Shown piece after piece: positions 17,294-26,507 of a stretch of 64,000 bases of DNA. The position numbers were made by a program, and so were the translations under genes. Source of the stretch: Mycolicibacterium aurum (GTDB taxonomy: Bacteria; Actinomycetota; Actinomycetes; Mycobacteriales; Mycobacteriaceae); the NCBI RefSeq assembly GCF_900637195.1, contig NZ_LR134356.1, positions 1,922,001-1,986,000 on the forward strand, in the 5' to 3' direction. The notes beneath the pieces are model-generated. The model ran no database searches. It was not told where the DNA came from and was given only the letters and a program-made list of their open reading frames with translations. The first letter of the stretch is position 1. Every line of letters begins with the position of its first letter.

Positions 17294-18397
17294 TCACTGG
17301 ACGCCGGCACCTCCACCGGCCCGGGTGTGCACGATGGTCGGCTCTCGATATCCACCGTCGCGCAGTGCTTCTCGGACGGCATCACTGACTGCGTCCACCT
17401 TCGCGGTGTCCGCCAGGGCGATCACGCACCCGCCGAAACCGCCACCGGTCATCCGCGCCCCCAGGGCCCCGGCCGCAACCGCGGTGGCGGCGATCAGATC
17501 GATGTGCTCGGTGGTGATCTGGAAGTCGTCCCGCATGGAGCAGTGCGACGCCGTCCACAACCTGGCGACCGCTCCGAAGTCGGAAACACGCAGCGCATCA
17601 ACGGTATCCAGGACGCGCTCGTTCTCGGTGACGATGTGGCGGGCCCGCCGGGCATCGGTGTCGTCGGCGATGGGCATCAACGCCGACAGGCCGCGATGCT
17701 GAATGTCGCGCAGTGATCCGACGCCCAGTTCCGCGGCCGCGCGCTCGCAGGAGGTCCGCCGGTCGGCGTACTCGCCGCCAGCATGCTGGTGGGTGGCGTG
17801 AGAGTTGATGACCAGCAGGGCGATCCCGTGCGAGTCGGGATCGAAATCCACCGAGGCGACGGTGAGGTCGCGGAAGTCGATCAGCTGGGCCCGGCGCGGC
17901 TCGGCGAACAGGATGGCCAGCTGATCCAGCAGCCCGGTGGGGGCTCCGACGTAGTCGTTCTCGGCCCGCTGGGCGATCCGGGCCTGGTCGGTGCGGCCGA
18001 TGGACTGACCGGTGGCGGCGAGGATCGCACCGAGTGCCGCACACTCCAGCGCGGCCGACGACGCGAGTCCCGAGCCCATCCAGACGTCACTCGTGATCGA
18101 CATCGTGCCGCCCGTCACGCGGTGGCCGGTGCTCCGCAGCGCCCAGACCACGCCGGCCACATACGCCGCCCACCCGGTGACCCCGCCGGGGGTGGTGTCT
18201 AGCGGGATGTCGACAGAAGCAGGCGTGCGGTCGCTGTGCACCACGAGCGTGTCGCGCTCTGCGGGGTGATACGAGATCACCGTACGCTCGGGAAGCGCGA
18301 TGGGCAGGGCGAAGCCGCCGTTGTAGTCGGTGTGCTCGCCGATGAGATTGATCCGCCCCGGCGCCGAAAACCGAACTGCGCGTGTCGGAGTCGTCAT
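17294..18397 (-). CDS. galK: Galactokinase
   Basis: This 367-residue GHMP kinase phosphorylates D-galactose at C1 (Leloir pathway). The galactokinase signature [17 protein letters not shown] is near residues 13-29, the ATP-binding loop [13 protein letters not shown] near 108, and [16 protein letters not shown] close to the C-terminus. Its ATG lies at the end of galT with a four-base overlap, so the two are translationally coupled. It is the last gene of the leftward sugar operon. Galactose presumably enters through the ChvE-MmsAB importer of the same operon. Confidence 0.95.
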   Translation of the reverse strand: MTTPTRAVRFSAPGRINLIGEHTDYNGGFALPIALPERTVISYHPAERDTLVVHSDRTPASVDIPLDTTPGGVTGWAAYVAGVVWALRSTGHRVTGGTMSITSDVWMGSGLASSAALECAALGAILAATGQSIGRTDQARIAQRAENDYVGAPTGLLDQLAILFAEPRRAQLIDFRDLTVASVDFDPDSHGIALLVINSHATHQHAGGEYADRRTSCERAAAELGVGSLRDIQHRGLSALMPIADDTDARRARHIVTENERVLDTVDALRVSDFGAVARLWTASHCSMRDDFQITTEHIDLIAATAVAAGALGARMTGGGFGGCVIALADTAKVDAVSDAVREALRDGGYREPTIVHTRAGGGAGVQ

Positions 18398-19485
18398 AGT
18401 CGGCGCAGCGCAGCCGCGGCGCTCTCCGGCGCGACGTCGTTGATGAACGCCTCCATGGCGGATTCGGACGACGCGAGGTATTTGAGCTTGGTGGCGCTGC
18501 GCCGGGTCGAGATCACCTCGACGTGAAAGCAGCCCTCGCGCTGTGTCTCGTCGTCGGTGTACTGGTGGACCGCCGCCATGTAGGGCAGCGGCAGGGAGTA
18601 GAGCCGGTCCAGCCGCTGCAGAATCGTCAGATACATCCTCGTGAACCCGTCCCGCTCGACGGGATCGAGCTCGGCAAGACTGCGGACGAACCTGTTCGGG
18701 TAGATGTGCACCTCGACCGGCCAGCGTGCGGCGAACGGGACGAAGGCGGTGAACATGTCATCGCGGGCGACGATCCGGCTGCCCGCTGCCACCTCCTGTT
18801 CGACGATGTCGGTGAACAGGTTGGTGCCACGACGCTCGCGGTGTGCGTGCGCCTCGCGCAGCATCCGCTCGGTGCGTGGCGTCAGATAGGGGTAGCCGTA
18901 GATCTGGCCGTGCGGATGCGTCAGCGTCACACCGATCTCTTCGCCGCGGTTCTCGAAGCAGAACACCTGCGCGATGCCCGGCATCGCGGTCAACGCGGCC
19001 GTGCGGTGCACCCAAGCCTCGACCACCAGCCGCGCCTGGGCGAAATCGAGTTGGGCGAAGGAACCCGTGTGGTCGCTGGAGAAGCAGATGACCTCGCAGC
19101 GACCATGACTGGGCGCCGACAGGAACGCATCACCGCCCGTCGGCGGCAGCCGGAAGGCGGCGTCGCCTGCGCCGGACAGGCTGGCGAACCGATTCTCGAA
19201 CACAGCGACGTCATAGTCCGCCGCCGGTATCTCGCTGGTGGTTCCGGACGGGCCCGGACACAGCGGGCATTGATCCGGCGGCGGCTTGTAGGTGCGGTCC
19301 TGACGTGACGCGGCGATGATCACCCACTGGCCGGTGGTCCGGTCGAAGCGCAATTCTGATTGCGCGACAGACTGATCGGGCAGCGGCCTTCGATCCGGGA
19401 CGGGGTGGCTGGAGTGGCCGGGCAGGGAGAAGAACAGCAGATCGCGACCGTCGGCCAGCGTCCATGGCGTCGGCGCGGACGTCAC
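18394..19485 (-). CDS. galT: Galactose-1-phosphate uridylyltransferase
   Basis: This 363-residue enzyme exchanges UMP between UDP-glucose and galactose-1-phosphate. The active-site histidine motif [11 protein letters not shown] is near residue 185, and the zinc-site cysteines appear as CPLCPG in the N-terminal third. The GTG at 19485 gives [13 protein letters not shown] and overlaps the stop of the small upstream gene by four bases. It lies between that gene and galK on the same strand. No UDP-galactose epimerase gene is in the island, so GalE must be elsewhere. Confidence 0.93.
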   Translation of the reverse strand: MTSAPTPWTLADGRDLLFFSLPGHSSHPVPDRRPLPDQSVAQSELRFDRTTGQWVIIAASRQDRTYKPPPDQCPLCPGPSGTTSEIPAADYDVAVFENRFASLSGAGDAAFRLPPTGGDAFLSAPSHGRCEVICFSSDHTGSFAQLDFAQARLVVEAWVHRTAALTAMPGIAQVFCFENRGEEIGVTLTHPHGQIYGYPYLTPRTERMLREAHAHRERRGTNLFTDIVEQEVAAGSRIVARDDMFTAFVPFAARWPVEVHIYPNRFVRSLAELDPVERDGFTRMYLTILQRLDRLYSLPLPYMAAVHQYTDDETQREGCFHVEVISTRRSATKLKYLASSESAMEAFINDVAPESAAAALRRL

Positions 19486-19745
19486 GGCGCAGGTGTCGGA
19501 CGCGGTGCACCCGGCGTCCTCTCTCCTGCCGGGTGCCGCTGCCGCATCCACGGCCGCCGCAGTTCCCACTCGCGGCGGGCCGCCTCGGCGGCGAGTATCT
19601 GCTGATATCGACGCACGAGCTGATCCCGACTGAGGCCGAACTCGGGGAGCGCTTCGTCGTCGGGTGGTCCGCCGTAGGGTGCCCAGCTGCGCATGAAGTT
19701 GACGATGTCGTATTCGAAGCGATCCGCGATGCCTCCGGTGCTCAT
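19482..19745 (-). CDS. Small hypothetical protein coupled to galT
   Basis: This 87-residue protein (MSTGGIADRFEYDIVNF and onward) is predicted soluble: acidic and aromatic in its first half, with a basic, Pro-rich tail ([13 protein letters not shown]). I do not recognise a family. It starts one base after the permease stop codon, with an AGAAAGG ribosome site inside the permease end, and its stop overlaps the galT start. That spacing, with coding-like base use, argues it is a real gene. It may be an accessory protein for the importer or GalT, but there is no motif to support this. Confidence 0.6.
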   Translation of the reverse strand: MSTGGIADRFEYDIVNFMRSWAPYGGPPDDEALPEFGLSRDQLVRRYQQILAAEAARREWELRRPWMRQRHPAGERTPGAPRPTPAP

Positions 19746-19746
19746 C

Positions 19747-20976
19747 TCATGAACCGCCTTTCTTCTTGTTGTAGACGTCGAACCCGACGGCAGCCAGGAG
19801 CACCAGGCCCTTGATGACCTGCTGCACGTCGCTTCCGATACCGACCAGGCTCATACCGTTGTTGAGGACGCCGAGGACGAATCCGCCGATGATGGCGCCG
19901 AACACCGTGCCGACACCGCCGTTGGCCGAGGCGCCGCCGATGAAGGCGGCGGCGATCGCCTCCAGCTCCATCCCGATTCCCGCCTGCGGCGTCGCGGAAT
20001 TCAGCCGTGCGGCGAACAGCAACCCGGCCAGCGCCGACAGCAGCCCCATGTTCACGAAGACCAGGAAGGTCACCCGCTTGGTCTTGACCCCGGACAGCCG
20101 TGCCGCGGCCACATTGCCCCCGACGGCGTACACCTGACGGCCGAACACCGTCGAGCGCATCACGAAGGCGTACACGACGAACGCCAACGCCAGGATGATT
20201 CCGACCACAGGCACGCCGCGATAGCTGGCCAGGAGCAGCGTGAAGGCCGCGAGCGCAGCGACGATCGCGGCGCACTTGGCGACGAACCAGCCCGTCGGCA
20301 GCACGTCGAATCCGTACCGGGTCTGCGTCCGTCGTTGACGCAGCTGTTGCCAGACGGCGAAGACCATGACCACCGCACCGAGGATGACGGTCGGCCAGTG
20401 GTACAGGCTGCTACCCCCGATCTCAGGGAGGAAGCCGCTGCTGACCTGCCCGAAGCTGCGTGGGAACGGTGCGATCGACTGACCTTCCAGCAGGTACTGG
20501 GTCGCGCCCCGGAACACCAGCATCCCGGCCAGCGTCACGATGAACGACGGGATCCCGACGTAGGCGATCCAGAAGCCTTGCCACGCACCGATCAAGGCGC
20601 CCAAGAGCAGGCAGAGTACGACGGCGACCGGCCACGGCAACTCCTGCCGGATCATCAGCACTGCGGACATGGCGCCGATGAACCCCGCGATCGACCCCAC
20701 GGACAGGTCGATGTGCCCCGAGATGATCACGATGACCATGCCGATGGCCAGGACGAGGATGTAGCCGTTCTGCTGGACGATGTTGGTGACGTTGAGCGGT
20801 TTGAGCAGGATGCCGTCCGTCCAGATCTGGAACAGGATCACGATCAGTGCCAGCGCGACGACCATGCCGTACTGCCGGAAGTTGCCCTGCACTGCCGTCC
20901 GCAGCCGCGCGGCCGGCGAATCGGACGGGGGTGGCGTCGGTGTGGTGGCCGCGGTGTTCACCGTGGGGGTGGACAT
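19747..20976 (-). CDS. mmsB: Multiple-monosaccharide ABC transporter permease
   Basis: This 409-residue protein has the many hydrophobic spans of the ribose/xylose permease family, starting after a Pro/Thr-rich cytoplasmic tail of about 35 residues. Family motifs are ISGHIDLSVGSIAGF and, near the end, GGASANGGVGTVFGAIIGGFVLG. A soluble-looking insert in the middle is typical of the longer XylH/GguB/MmsB subgroup. It abuts the ATPase gene. With MmsA and ChvE it would import galactose, xylose or arabinose-type monosaccharides; family specificity is broad. Confidence 0.88.
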   Translation of the reverse strand: MSTPTVNTAATTPTPPPSDSPAARLRTAVQGNFRQYGMVVALALIVILFQIWTDGILLKPLNVTNIVQQNGYILVLAIGMVIVIISGHIDLSVGSIAGFIGAMSAVLMIRQELPWPVAVVLCLLLGALIGAWQGFWIAYVGIPSFIVTLAGMLVFRGATQYLLEGQSIAPFPRSFGQVSSGFLPEIGGSSLYHWPTVILGAVVMVFAVWQQLRQRRTQTRYGFDVLPTGWFVAKCAAIVAALAAFTLLLASYRGVPVVGIILALAFVVYAFVMRSTVFGRQVYAVGGNVAAARLSGVKTKRVTFLVFVNMGLLSALAGLLFAARLNSATPQAGIGMELEAIAAAFIGGASANGGVGTVFGAIIGGFVLGVLNNGMSLVGIGSDVQQVIKGLVLLAAVGFDVYNKKKGGS

Positions 20977-22518
20977 CTAGGTTCGTCCCTTCATCATGTA
21001 GCGCATCAACGTCTCCTGTGCCGCGTCCTTGCGGGCGACCTCGCCGGTGAGGCGGCCCTCGTTGAGGGTGTAGATGCGGTCGCACAGGCCGATCAGCTCA
21101 GGAAGCTCAGAGGAGATGACGATCACCGCTTTGCCCTGTGCAGCAAGGGCGTTGATGATGGTGTAGATCTCGTACTTGGCGCCGACGTCGATCCCGCGCG
21201 TCGGTTCGTCGAGGATGAGCACGTCCGGGTCGGCGAAGATCCACTTGCTCAGCACGACCTTCTGCTGGTTGCCGCCGGAGAGATTCCCGGTGGTGGCCTT
21301 CACCGAACTCGCCTTGATCTGCATGTCCTTGCGGAAGCGTTCGGCGACGACCGTCTCCTCGTGCTCGTTGATGATCGACAACCGGCTCACCTTGGGCAGT
21401 GACGCCAAGGTGACGCTGCGGGCGATGTCGTCCATCAGGTTCAAGCCGTAGTGCTTGCGGTCCTCGGTGGCGTAGGCGATGCGATGGGAGATGGCTTCGG
21501 CCACGGTGCGGGTCCGAATCTCTTTGCCGTCCTTGAAGACCGCGCCGCCGGCCTTCTTTCCGTAGCTCCGGCCGAAGACGCTCATCGCGAGTTCGGTACG
21601 GCCCGCGCCCATGAGGCCGGCAAGGCCGACAACCTCGCCCCGCCGGACATTGATGGAGACGCCGTCGACGACCTTGCGGTGCTGATCGAGGGGATGGAAA
21701 ACGGTCCAGTCCTCGATCGCGAAGGTGACCTCGCCGATGGGGTGCTCGGCCCGCTCCGGAAAGCGGTCCACGATGTCGCGACCCACCATGCCGCGGATGA
21801 TGTGCTCTTCGGTGAGCTCGTGCTCGACCTTCTGCGTCTCGATGGTCCGGCCGTCACGCAGGATCGTGATGGTGTCGGCGACCCGCATCACCTCATTGAG
21901 CTTGTGCGAGATGATGATGCAGGTCAGCCCCTGCTCCCTGAGCTCGACGATCAGATCGAGCAGGTGCCGGCTGTCCTCGTCGTTGAGCGCCGCCGTCGGC
22001 TCGTCCAGGATCAGCAGCTTGACCTTTTTCGACAGCGCCTTGGCGATCTCGACGAGTTGCTGCTTCCCGACCCCGATGTCGGCGATTCGTGTCCTGGGGC
22101 TTTCGTTGAGGCCCACCCGGTCGAGCAGCCGCTGCGCGTGGGTCATCGTCTCGTGCCAGCTGATGACGCCTGCCTTCGCGTGCTCATTGCCCAGGAACAT
22201 GTTCTCGGCGATGGACAGCACGGGTACCAGTGCGAGCTCCTGGTGGATGATCCCGATGCCGCGGCGCTCACTGGACCGGATGTCCTTGAAATCGCCGGGG
22301 CGACCGTCGAACACGATCTCGCCGTCGTAGCTGCCGTGCGGATAGATGCCGCTCAGCACCTTCATCAATGTCGACTTGCCCGCGCCGTTCTCGCCACAGA
22401 TGGCGTGGATCTCACCCTGGCGCACCGTGAGGTTGACGTCGGAAAGCGCCGTGACGTTGCCGAATCGCTTGGTGATGCCCCGCATCTCCAGCAGTGCTGT
22501 GGCCTGCTCACCCATCAC
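20977..22518 (-). CDS. mmsA: Multiple-monosaccharide ABC transporter ATPase
   Basis: This 513-residue protein contains two fused ABC domains as usual for sugar importers of this class. The first has Walker [13 protein letters not shown] and Walker [14 protein letters not shown]. The second has [13 protein letters not shown] in place of a strict P-loop and a good signature and Walker [15 protein letters not shown] and [14 protein letters not shown]. The start may be the GTG at 22518 or the ATG at 22515; both overlap the stop of the binding-protein gene. Confidence 0.9.
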   Translation of the reverse strand: MMGEQATALLEMRGITKRFGNVTALSDVNLTVRQGEIHAICGENGAGKSTLMKVLSGIYPHGSYDGEIVFDGRPGDFKDIRSSERRGIGIIHQELALVPVLSIAENMFLGNEHAKAGVISWHETMTHAQRLLDRVGLNESPRTRIADIGVGKQQLVEIAKALSKKVKLLILDEPTAALNDEDSRHLLDLIVELREQGLTCIIISHKLNEVMRVADTITILRDGRTIETQKVEHELTEEHIIRGMVGRDIVDRFPERAEHPIGEVTFAIEDWTVFHPLDQHRKVVDGVSINVRRGEVVGLAGLMGAGRTELAMSVFGRSYGKKAGGAVFKDGKEIRTRTVAEAISHRIAYATEDRKHYGLNLMDDIARSVTLASLPKVSRLSIINEHEETVVAERFRKDMQIKASSVKATTGNLSGGNQQKVVLSKWIFADPDVLILDEPTRGIDVGAKYEIYTIINALAAQGKAVIVISSELPELIGLCDRIYTLNEGRLTGEVARKDAAQETLMRYMMKGRT

Positions 22519-23615
22519 GCCAGTTGCGCTGACGTGTAGTAACCGGAATCGATCAGGACCTGCTGGTAATTGCTCTTGTCCACGCTGACGGGCTCGAGCA
22601 GAAACGCCGGCACGACCTTCACGCCGTTGTTGTAGGTGGAGTCGTCGTTGACCTCGGGCGTCCCGCCGGTCAGCAGCGAATCAGCCATCTGTACAGCAGC
22701 TTTCGCCAGTTCGCGGGTGTCCTTGAAGACGGTCTGGGTCTGCTCGCCCGCGATGATCGACTTGACCGACGCCAGTTCGGCGTCCTGGCCGGTGACGATC
22801 GGCAGCGGGTTGGTGGGGATGCCGTATCCGGCGGACTTCAGCGCCGAGATGATGCCCAGCGACATCCCGTCGTAGGGGGACAGCACGGCGTCGACGCGGC
22901 CGCTGGTGTAGGACCTGCTGAGCAGATTGTCCATCCGGGACTGGGCCAGTCCGCCGTCCCAACGCAGTGTGGCCACCTGGTCGAACGAGGTCTGACCGCT
23001 CTTGACGATCAGCTTGCCGCTGTCGATGTAGGGCTGCAGTACGCTCATCGCCCCGTCGAAGAAGAACGTTGCGTTGTTGTCATCGGGTGATCCGGCGAAG
23101 AGTTCGATGTTGAACGGCCCCGGTGCCTGTTCGAGGCCGAGCTTGTCCACGATGTAGGTCGCCTGCAGGACCCCGACCTTGAAGTTGTCGAAAGTCGCGT
23201 AGTAGTCGACGTTCTCGGTTCCGCGGATCAGCCGGTCGTAACTGACCACCGGGATGTTCGCATCCGCGGCCCGCTGCAGGATGTCGGTGAGCGACGATCC
23301 GTCGATGGGGGCGACCACCAACACCTTGACGCCCTTGGTGATCATGTTCTCGATCTGCGACACCTGGTTCTGCACCACGTCGTCGCCGTACTGCAGATCG
23401 GTCTCGTATCCGAGCGCCTGGAACTGCTCGGCCATGTTGTCGCCGTCGGCAACCCAGCGCTCCGACGACTTGGTGGGCATCGCGATACCCACGGTGCCGG
23501 TGCGGTCACCGCCGGCGCCGGGTGCCTCGGTCGCGGTTTCGCGGCCGCAGCCGGCGCTCGTGAGGGCGGCCATCGCGGCCAGCACACTCACGACTCGAAC
23601 AAAGCTCTTGCGCAT
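22515..23615 (-). CDS. chvE: ChvE-like sugar-binding lipoprotein
   Basis: This 366-residue periplasmic-type binding protein has a lipoprotein signal peptide ([18 protein letters not shown], then SAGC; Cys about residue 22). The mature part shows the type I fold: [24 protein letters not shown], and [13 protein letters not shown] for ligand binding. The ATG at 23615 has GGAGG six bases upstream. It opens the leftward operon chvE-mmsA-mmsB-small protein-galT-galK, directly downstream of the LacI/CRP-type regulatory region. The family binds several aldoses; galactose is suggested here by galK and galT. Confidence 0.9.
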   Translation of the reverse strand: MRKSFVRVVSVLAAMAALTSAGCGRETATEAPGAGGDRTGTVGIAMPTKSSERWVADGDNMAEQFQALGYETDLQYGDDVVQNQVSQIENMITKGVKVLVVAPIDGSSLTDILQRAADANIPVVSYDRLIRGTENVDYYATFDNFKVGVLQATYIVDKLGLEQAPGPFNIELFAGSPDDNNATFFFDGAMSVLQPYIDSGKLIVKSGQTSFDQVATLRWDGGLAQSRMDNLLSRSYTSGRVDAVLSPYDGMSLGIISALKSAGYGIPTNPLPIVTGQDAELASVKSIIAGEQTQTVFKDTRELAKAAVQMADSLLTGGTPEVNDDSTYNNGVKVVPAFLLEPVSVDKSNYQQVLIDSGYYTSAQLA

Positions 23616-23672
23616 GAAATCCTCCGATTGGGTTCTGCTACGCATCGCGGCGCACCGAACAGGCCGCAGGTG

Positions 23673-23688
23673 ATGTGAGCGCTAACAT
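23673..23688. promoter_or_regulatory. LacI-type operator O1
   Basis: ATGTGAGCGCTAACAT is a LacI/GalR-type palindrome with the central CG pair typical of the family. It mismatches perfect symmetry at one position pair. It is the operator nearest to chvE, 57 bases upstream of its start codon. Confidence 0.8.
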
Positions 23689-23697
23689 TGACGATCT

Positions 23698-23713
23698 TGT
23701 GACGCCGCTCACG
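23698..23713. promoter_or_regulatory. CRP-like site, left
   Basis: TGTGACGCCGCTCACG matches the mycobacterial CRP consensus TGTGA-N6-TCACA at nine of ten positions. It lies between operators O1 and O2. A second such site lies exactly 100 bases to the right, so each divergent operon could have its own activator site. Confidence 0.55.
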
Positions 23714-23739
23714 CCTTTGTCAAGGTCTGCCGAATGTGA

Positions 23740-23755
23740 ATGTGAGCGCTAACAA
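23740..23755. promoter_or_regulatory. LacI-type operator O2
   Basis: ATGTGAGCGCTAACAA repeats the O1 core TGTGAGCGCTAACA exactly. Its centre is 67 bases from O1 and 34 from O3. It occupies the middle of the divergent promoter region. Confidence 0.8.
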
Positions 23756-23773
23756 ATCGTTGACACCTCGTGA

Positions 23774-23789
23774 ATGTTAGCGTTAACAT
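23774..23789. promoter_or_regulatory. LacI-type operator O3
   Basis: ATGTTAGCGTTAACAT has the outer arms ATGTTA and TAACAT in perfect symmetry and a central GCGT in place of GCGC. It is nearest the rightward operon, about 110 bases before the ytfQ start. Confidence 0.8.
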
Positions 23790-23797
23790 CCGTCTCG

Positions 23798-23813
23798 TGT
23801 AACGCCGGTCACA
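23798..23813. promoter_or_regulatory. CRP-like site, right
   Basis: TGTAACGCCGGTCACA matches TGTGA-N6-TCACA at nine of ten positions, with the second half perfect. It lies just right of O3 and could serve activation of the rightward furanose/arabinose operon. Confidence 0.5.
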
Positions 23814-23897
23814 CCGACTCCCGCGCCATACGCGGCCTGCCGAATACCGGCCGGCGAGGGCTTGACCTCGGCGAACAGAGACTTTTGAGGAGTTGTC

Positions 23898-24884
23898 GTG
23901 AAAAAACTATTCTCAGCGATGCTCGGCATCGCCACGGCCGGCGTACTCGCGGCCTGCGGCAGCGGACCGGCGCCGGGTGCGGCGCCCGGCGGCGGCGGTG
24001 AGGGCGGTCAGATCACCATGGGGTTCTCCCAGGTGGGCGCCGAGAGCGGGTGGCGGACCGCGAACACCGCCTCGATCCAGGACGCGGCCAAGGCCGCCGA
24101 CGTCGACCTGAAATTCTCCGACGCCAACGGCAAGCAGGAGAACCAGATCTCGGCGATCCGGTCCTTCATCCAGCAGCGCGTCGACGTGATCGCGTTCAGC
24201 CCGGTGGTGCGCACCGGGTGGGACGCCGTCCTGCTCGAGGCCAAGAACGCCGGCATCCCCGTCATCCTCACCGACCGCGCGGTCGACACCCAGGAGAAGG
24301 ACGTCTACAAGACATTCCTCGGCGCCGACTTCGTCCGCGAGGGGCAGTGGGCGGGCGACTGGGTGGTCAAGCAGTACGCAGCGGCTCCCGGCCCGGTCAA
24401 CATCGTCCAGCTGGAGGGGACCACCGGATCCGATCCGGCCCTGGAGCGCAGTTCCGGGTTCGCCGAGGCGATCTCCACAAACCCGAACCTCACTGTGATC
24501 GCCTCGCAGACCGGTGATTTCACCCGCTCCGGCGGCAAGCAGGTGATGGAGGCCTTCCTGAAGGCCAACCCGAAGATCGATCTGGTGTTCGCGCAGAACG
24601 ACGATATGGCCCTCGGGGCGATGGAGGCCATCGAGGCTGCCGGCCTGAAGCCCGGTCAGGACATCAAGATCGTTGCCATCGACGCGACGCGCGACGGTAT
24701 GCAGGCGCTTGCCGACGGCAAGATCAACTTCATCGTGGAATGCAATCCACTTCTCGGGCCGGAGTTGATGGATCTGGCCAAGAAGGTGGTGGCCGGCGAC
24801 GAGGTACCCGCCCGTGTCGTCACCCCGGACGAGACCTTCGATCAGGCCCAGGCCGCCGCCGTCCTTCCTGAGCGCAAGTACTGA
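23898..24884 (+). CDS. ytfQ: YtfQ-like furanose-binding lipoprotein
   Basis: This 328-residue sugar-binding protein has a lipoprotein signal (KKLFSAMLGIATAGVLAAC; lipobox LAAC) and a Gly/Ala/Pro-rich linker. The mature part reads ITMGFSQVGAESGWRTANT, close to the galactofuranose-binding YtfQ group, with VRTGWDAVLLEAKNAGIPVILTD further on. The GTG at 23898 has GAGGAG five bases upstream. It heads the rightward operon. A mycobacterial importer of this type for L-arabinofuranose has been described in M. smegmatis as I recall; linkage here to araBDA fits that ligand, with galactofuranose as alternative. Confidence 0.88.
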   Translation: MKKLFSAMLGIATAGVLAACGSGPAPGAAPGGGGEGGQITMGFSQVGAESGWRTANTASIQDAAKAADVDLKFSDANGKQENQISAIRSFIQQRVDVIAFSPVVRTGWDAVLLEAKNAGIPVILTDRAVDTQEKDVYKTFLGADFVREGQWAGDWVVKQYAAAPGPVNIVQLEGTTGSDPALERSSGFAEAISTNPNLTVIASQTGDFTRSGGKQVMEAFLKANPKIDLVFAQNDDMALGAMEAIEAAGLKPGQDIKIVAIDATRDGMQALADGKINFIVECNPLLGPELMDLAKKVVAGDEVPARVVTPDETFDQAQAAAVLPERKY

Positions 24885-24896
24885 GCCCACGAACAT

Positions 24897-24939
24897 CGAG
24901 CCGCCCGGACACCGGACCCCCACGGGTCCGGGCGGCTCG
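24897..24939 (+). terminator. Intercistronic stem-loop between ytfQ and ytfR
   Basis: CGAGCCGCCCGGAC at 24897-24910 and GTCCGGGCGGCTCG at 24926-24939 form a perfect 14-base-pair stem. The 15-base loop can itself take part in a competing hairpin (CCGGACCC with GGGTCCGG). No T-run follows. Located 12 bases after the binding-protein stop, it probably protects or partly terminates the transcript so that binding protein is made in excess of the membrane components. Confidence 0.65.
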
Positions 24940-24974
24940 ACCACGACCGACGACCACGACCGAAGGACCCCTCG

Positions 24975-26507
24975 ATGACCACACCGACTGCACGGCGCTC
25001 CGGCGCCCCGGTGGTTCTCATGCGGGACGTCAGCATCGAGTTCCCGGGTGTGAAGGCTCTCGACGGAGTGGATTTCCGATTGCTGCCCGGCGAGATCCAC
25101 GCGCTGATGGGCGAGAACGGCGCCGGCAAGTCGACGCTGATCAAGGCGCTCACCGGTGTCTACGACATCGACTCGGGCAGCATCACCGTCGACGGGGTCG
25201 AGCAGCGGTTCACCGGACCACGGCAGGCGCAGGACGCCGGTATCAGCACCGTCTATCAGGAAGTCAACCTCTGCACCAACTTGACTGTGGCGGAGAACAT
25301 TCTGCTGGGCCGGGAACCGCGACGCCGGGGCGGGATCGATTACCGCGCAATGAACCGCAGGGCCGCCGAGTTGCTCGGGGAGCTGGATCTGGCCATCGAC
25401 CCGAGCTCCACGCTGGGGACCCACCCCATCGCGCTGCAACAACTCGTCGCGATCGCCCGCGCAACGGCGGTCAACGCACGGGTACTGATACTCGATGAAC
25501 CCACGTCGAGTCTGGACGCCGACGAGGTCGCCGAGCTCTTCCGGGTGATGCGGCGGCTACGCGACGCGGGTACGGCCATCCTGTTCGTCTCACACTTCCT
25601 CGATCAGGTGTACGAGATCTCCGATCGAATGACAGTGCTGCGCAACGGCGGTCTGGTCGGCGAATACCCCACGGCCGAGCTGGACAGGGTGAAGCTGATC
25701 GCCGCCATGCTCGGCCACGAACTCGACCTGCTCGACGAGATCGCGGACACCGTCGCCGAAAGCGATTCCCACACCGAGGACACCGTGATCAGCGTGACCG
25801 ACCTCGCCCGTCCTCCGGCGGTCCACCCGGTGGATTTCGAGGTACGTCGTGGCGAGGTGGTCGGTCTGGCCGGGCTGCTGGGCTCCGGCCGAACCGAACT
25901 GGCGCGCCTGCTCTTCGGCGCCGACCGCGCGACGAGCGGCCGGGTGACGGTCAACGGAACGGCCACGACGTTGCGTTCCCCGCGCGCCGCGATATCTCGG
26001 GGGATCGCCTTCTCCTCGGAAGACCGCAAGGCCGAAGGCATCGTCGGCGACCTCACCATCCGCGACAACCTGGTGCTCGCCCTACAGGCTCGGCGAGGAT
26101 TCGCCCGCCCGCTGTCCAGGAGGACCAAAGACGACCTGGTGGGTCGGTACATGGAAGCGCTCGACATCCGGCCCCGGAACCCGTGGGCGCTGGTGAAGAA
26201 CCTCAGCGGCGGCAATCAACAGAAGGTACTGCTGGCGCGCTGGCTCATCACCGAGCCACAGCTGTTCATCCTCGACGAGCCCACCAGGGGCATCGACGTG
26301 GGCGCGAAGGCCCAGATTCAGAAGCTGGTGGCCGATCTGGCTGCCGACGGCATGGGCGTGGTGTTCATCTCGGCCGAACTCGACGAGGTGGCGCGCATCA
26401 GTGACCGCATCGCCGTGATGCGTGAGGGACACTGCATCGCCCAGGTCGGAACGGAGTGCACCGTCAGGGAACTGACGGCGCTCATCGCCGGCGGGAGTGA
26501 GCGATGA
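24975..26507 (+). CDS. ytfR: Furanose ABC transporter ATPase (YtfR-like)
   Basis: This 510-residue protein carries two ABC domains. The first has Walker [13 protein letters not shown], and [15 protein letters not shown] as Walker B. The second has GLLGSGRTELARL in place of the P-loop, then [15 protein letters not shown] and [14 protein letters not shown]. It follows the binding protein after a 90-base gap containing the stem-loop, and its stop overlaps the next start by four bases. It would power uptake through the two permeases that follow. Confidence 0.92.
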   Translation: MTTPTARRSGAPVVLMRDVSIEFPGVKALDGVDFRLLPGEIHALMGENGAGKSTLIKALTGVYDIDSGSITVDGVEQRFTGPRQAQDAGISTVYQEVNLCTNLTVAENILLGREPRRRGGIDYRAMNRRAAELLGELDLAIDPSSTLGTHPIALQQLVAIARATAVNARVLILDEPTSSLDADEVAELFRVMRRLRDAGTAILFVSHFLDQVYEISDRMTVLRNGGLVGEYPTAELDRVKLIAAMLGHELDLLDEIADTVAESDSHTEDTVISVTDLARPPAVHPVDFEVRRGEVVGLAGLLGSGRTELARLLFGADRATSGRVTVNGTATTLRSPRAAISRGIAFSSEDRKAEGIVGDLTIRDNLVLALQARRGFARPLSRRTKDDLVGRYMEALDIRPRNPWALVKNLSGGNQQKVLLARWLITEPQLFILDEPTRGIDVGAKAQIQKLVADLAADGMGVVFISAELDEVARISDRIAVMREGHCIAQVGTECTVRELTALIAGGSER

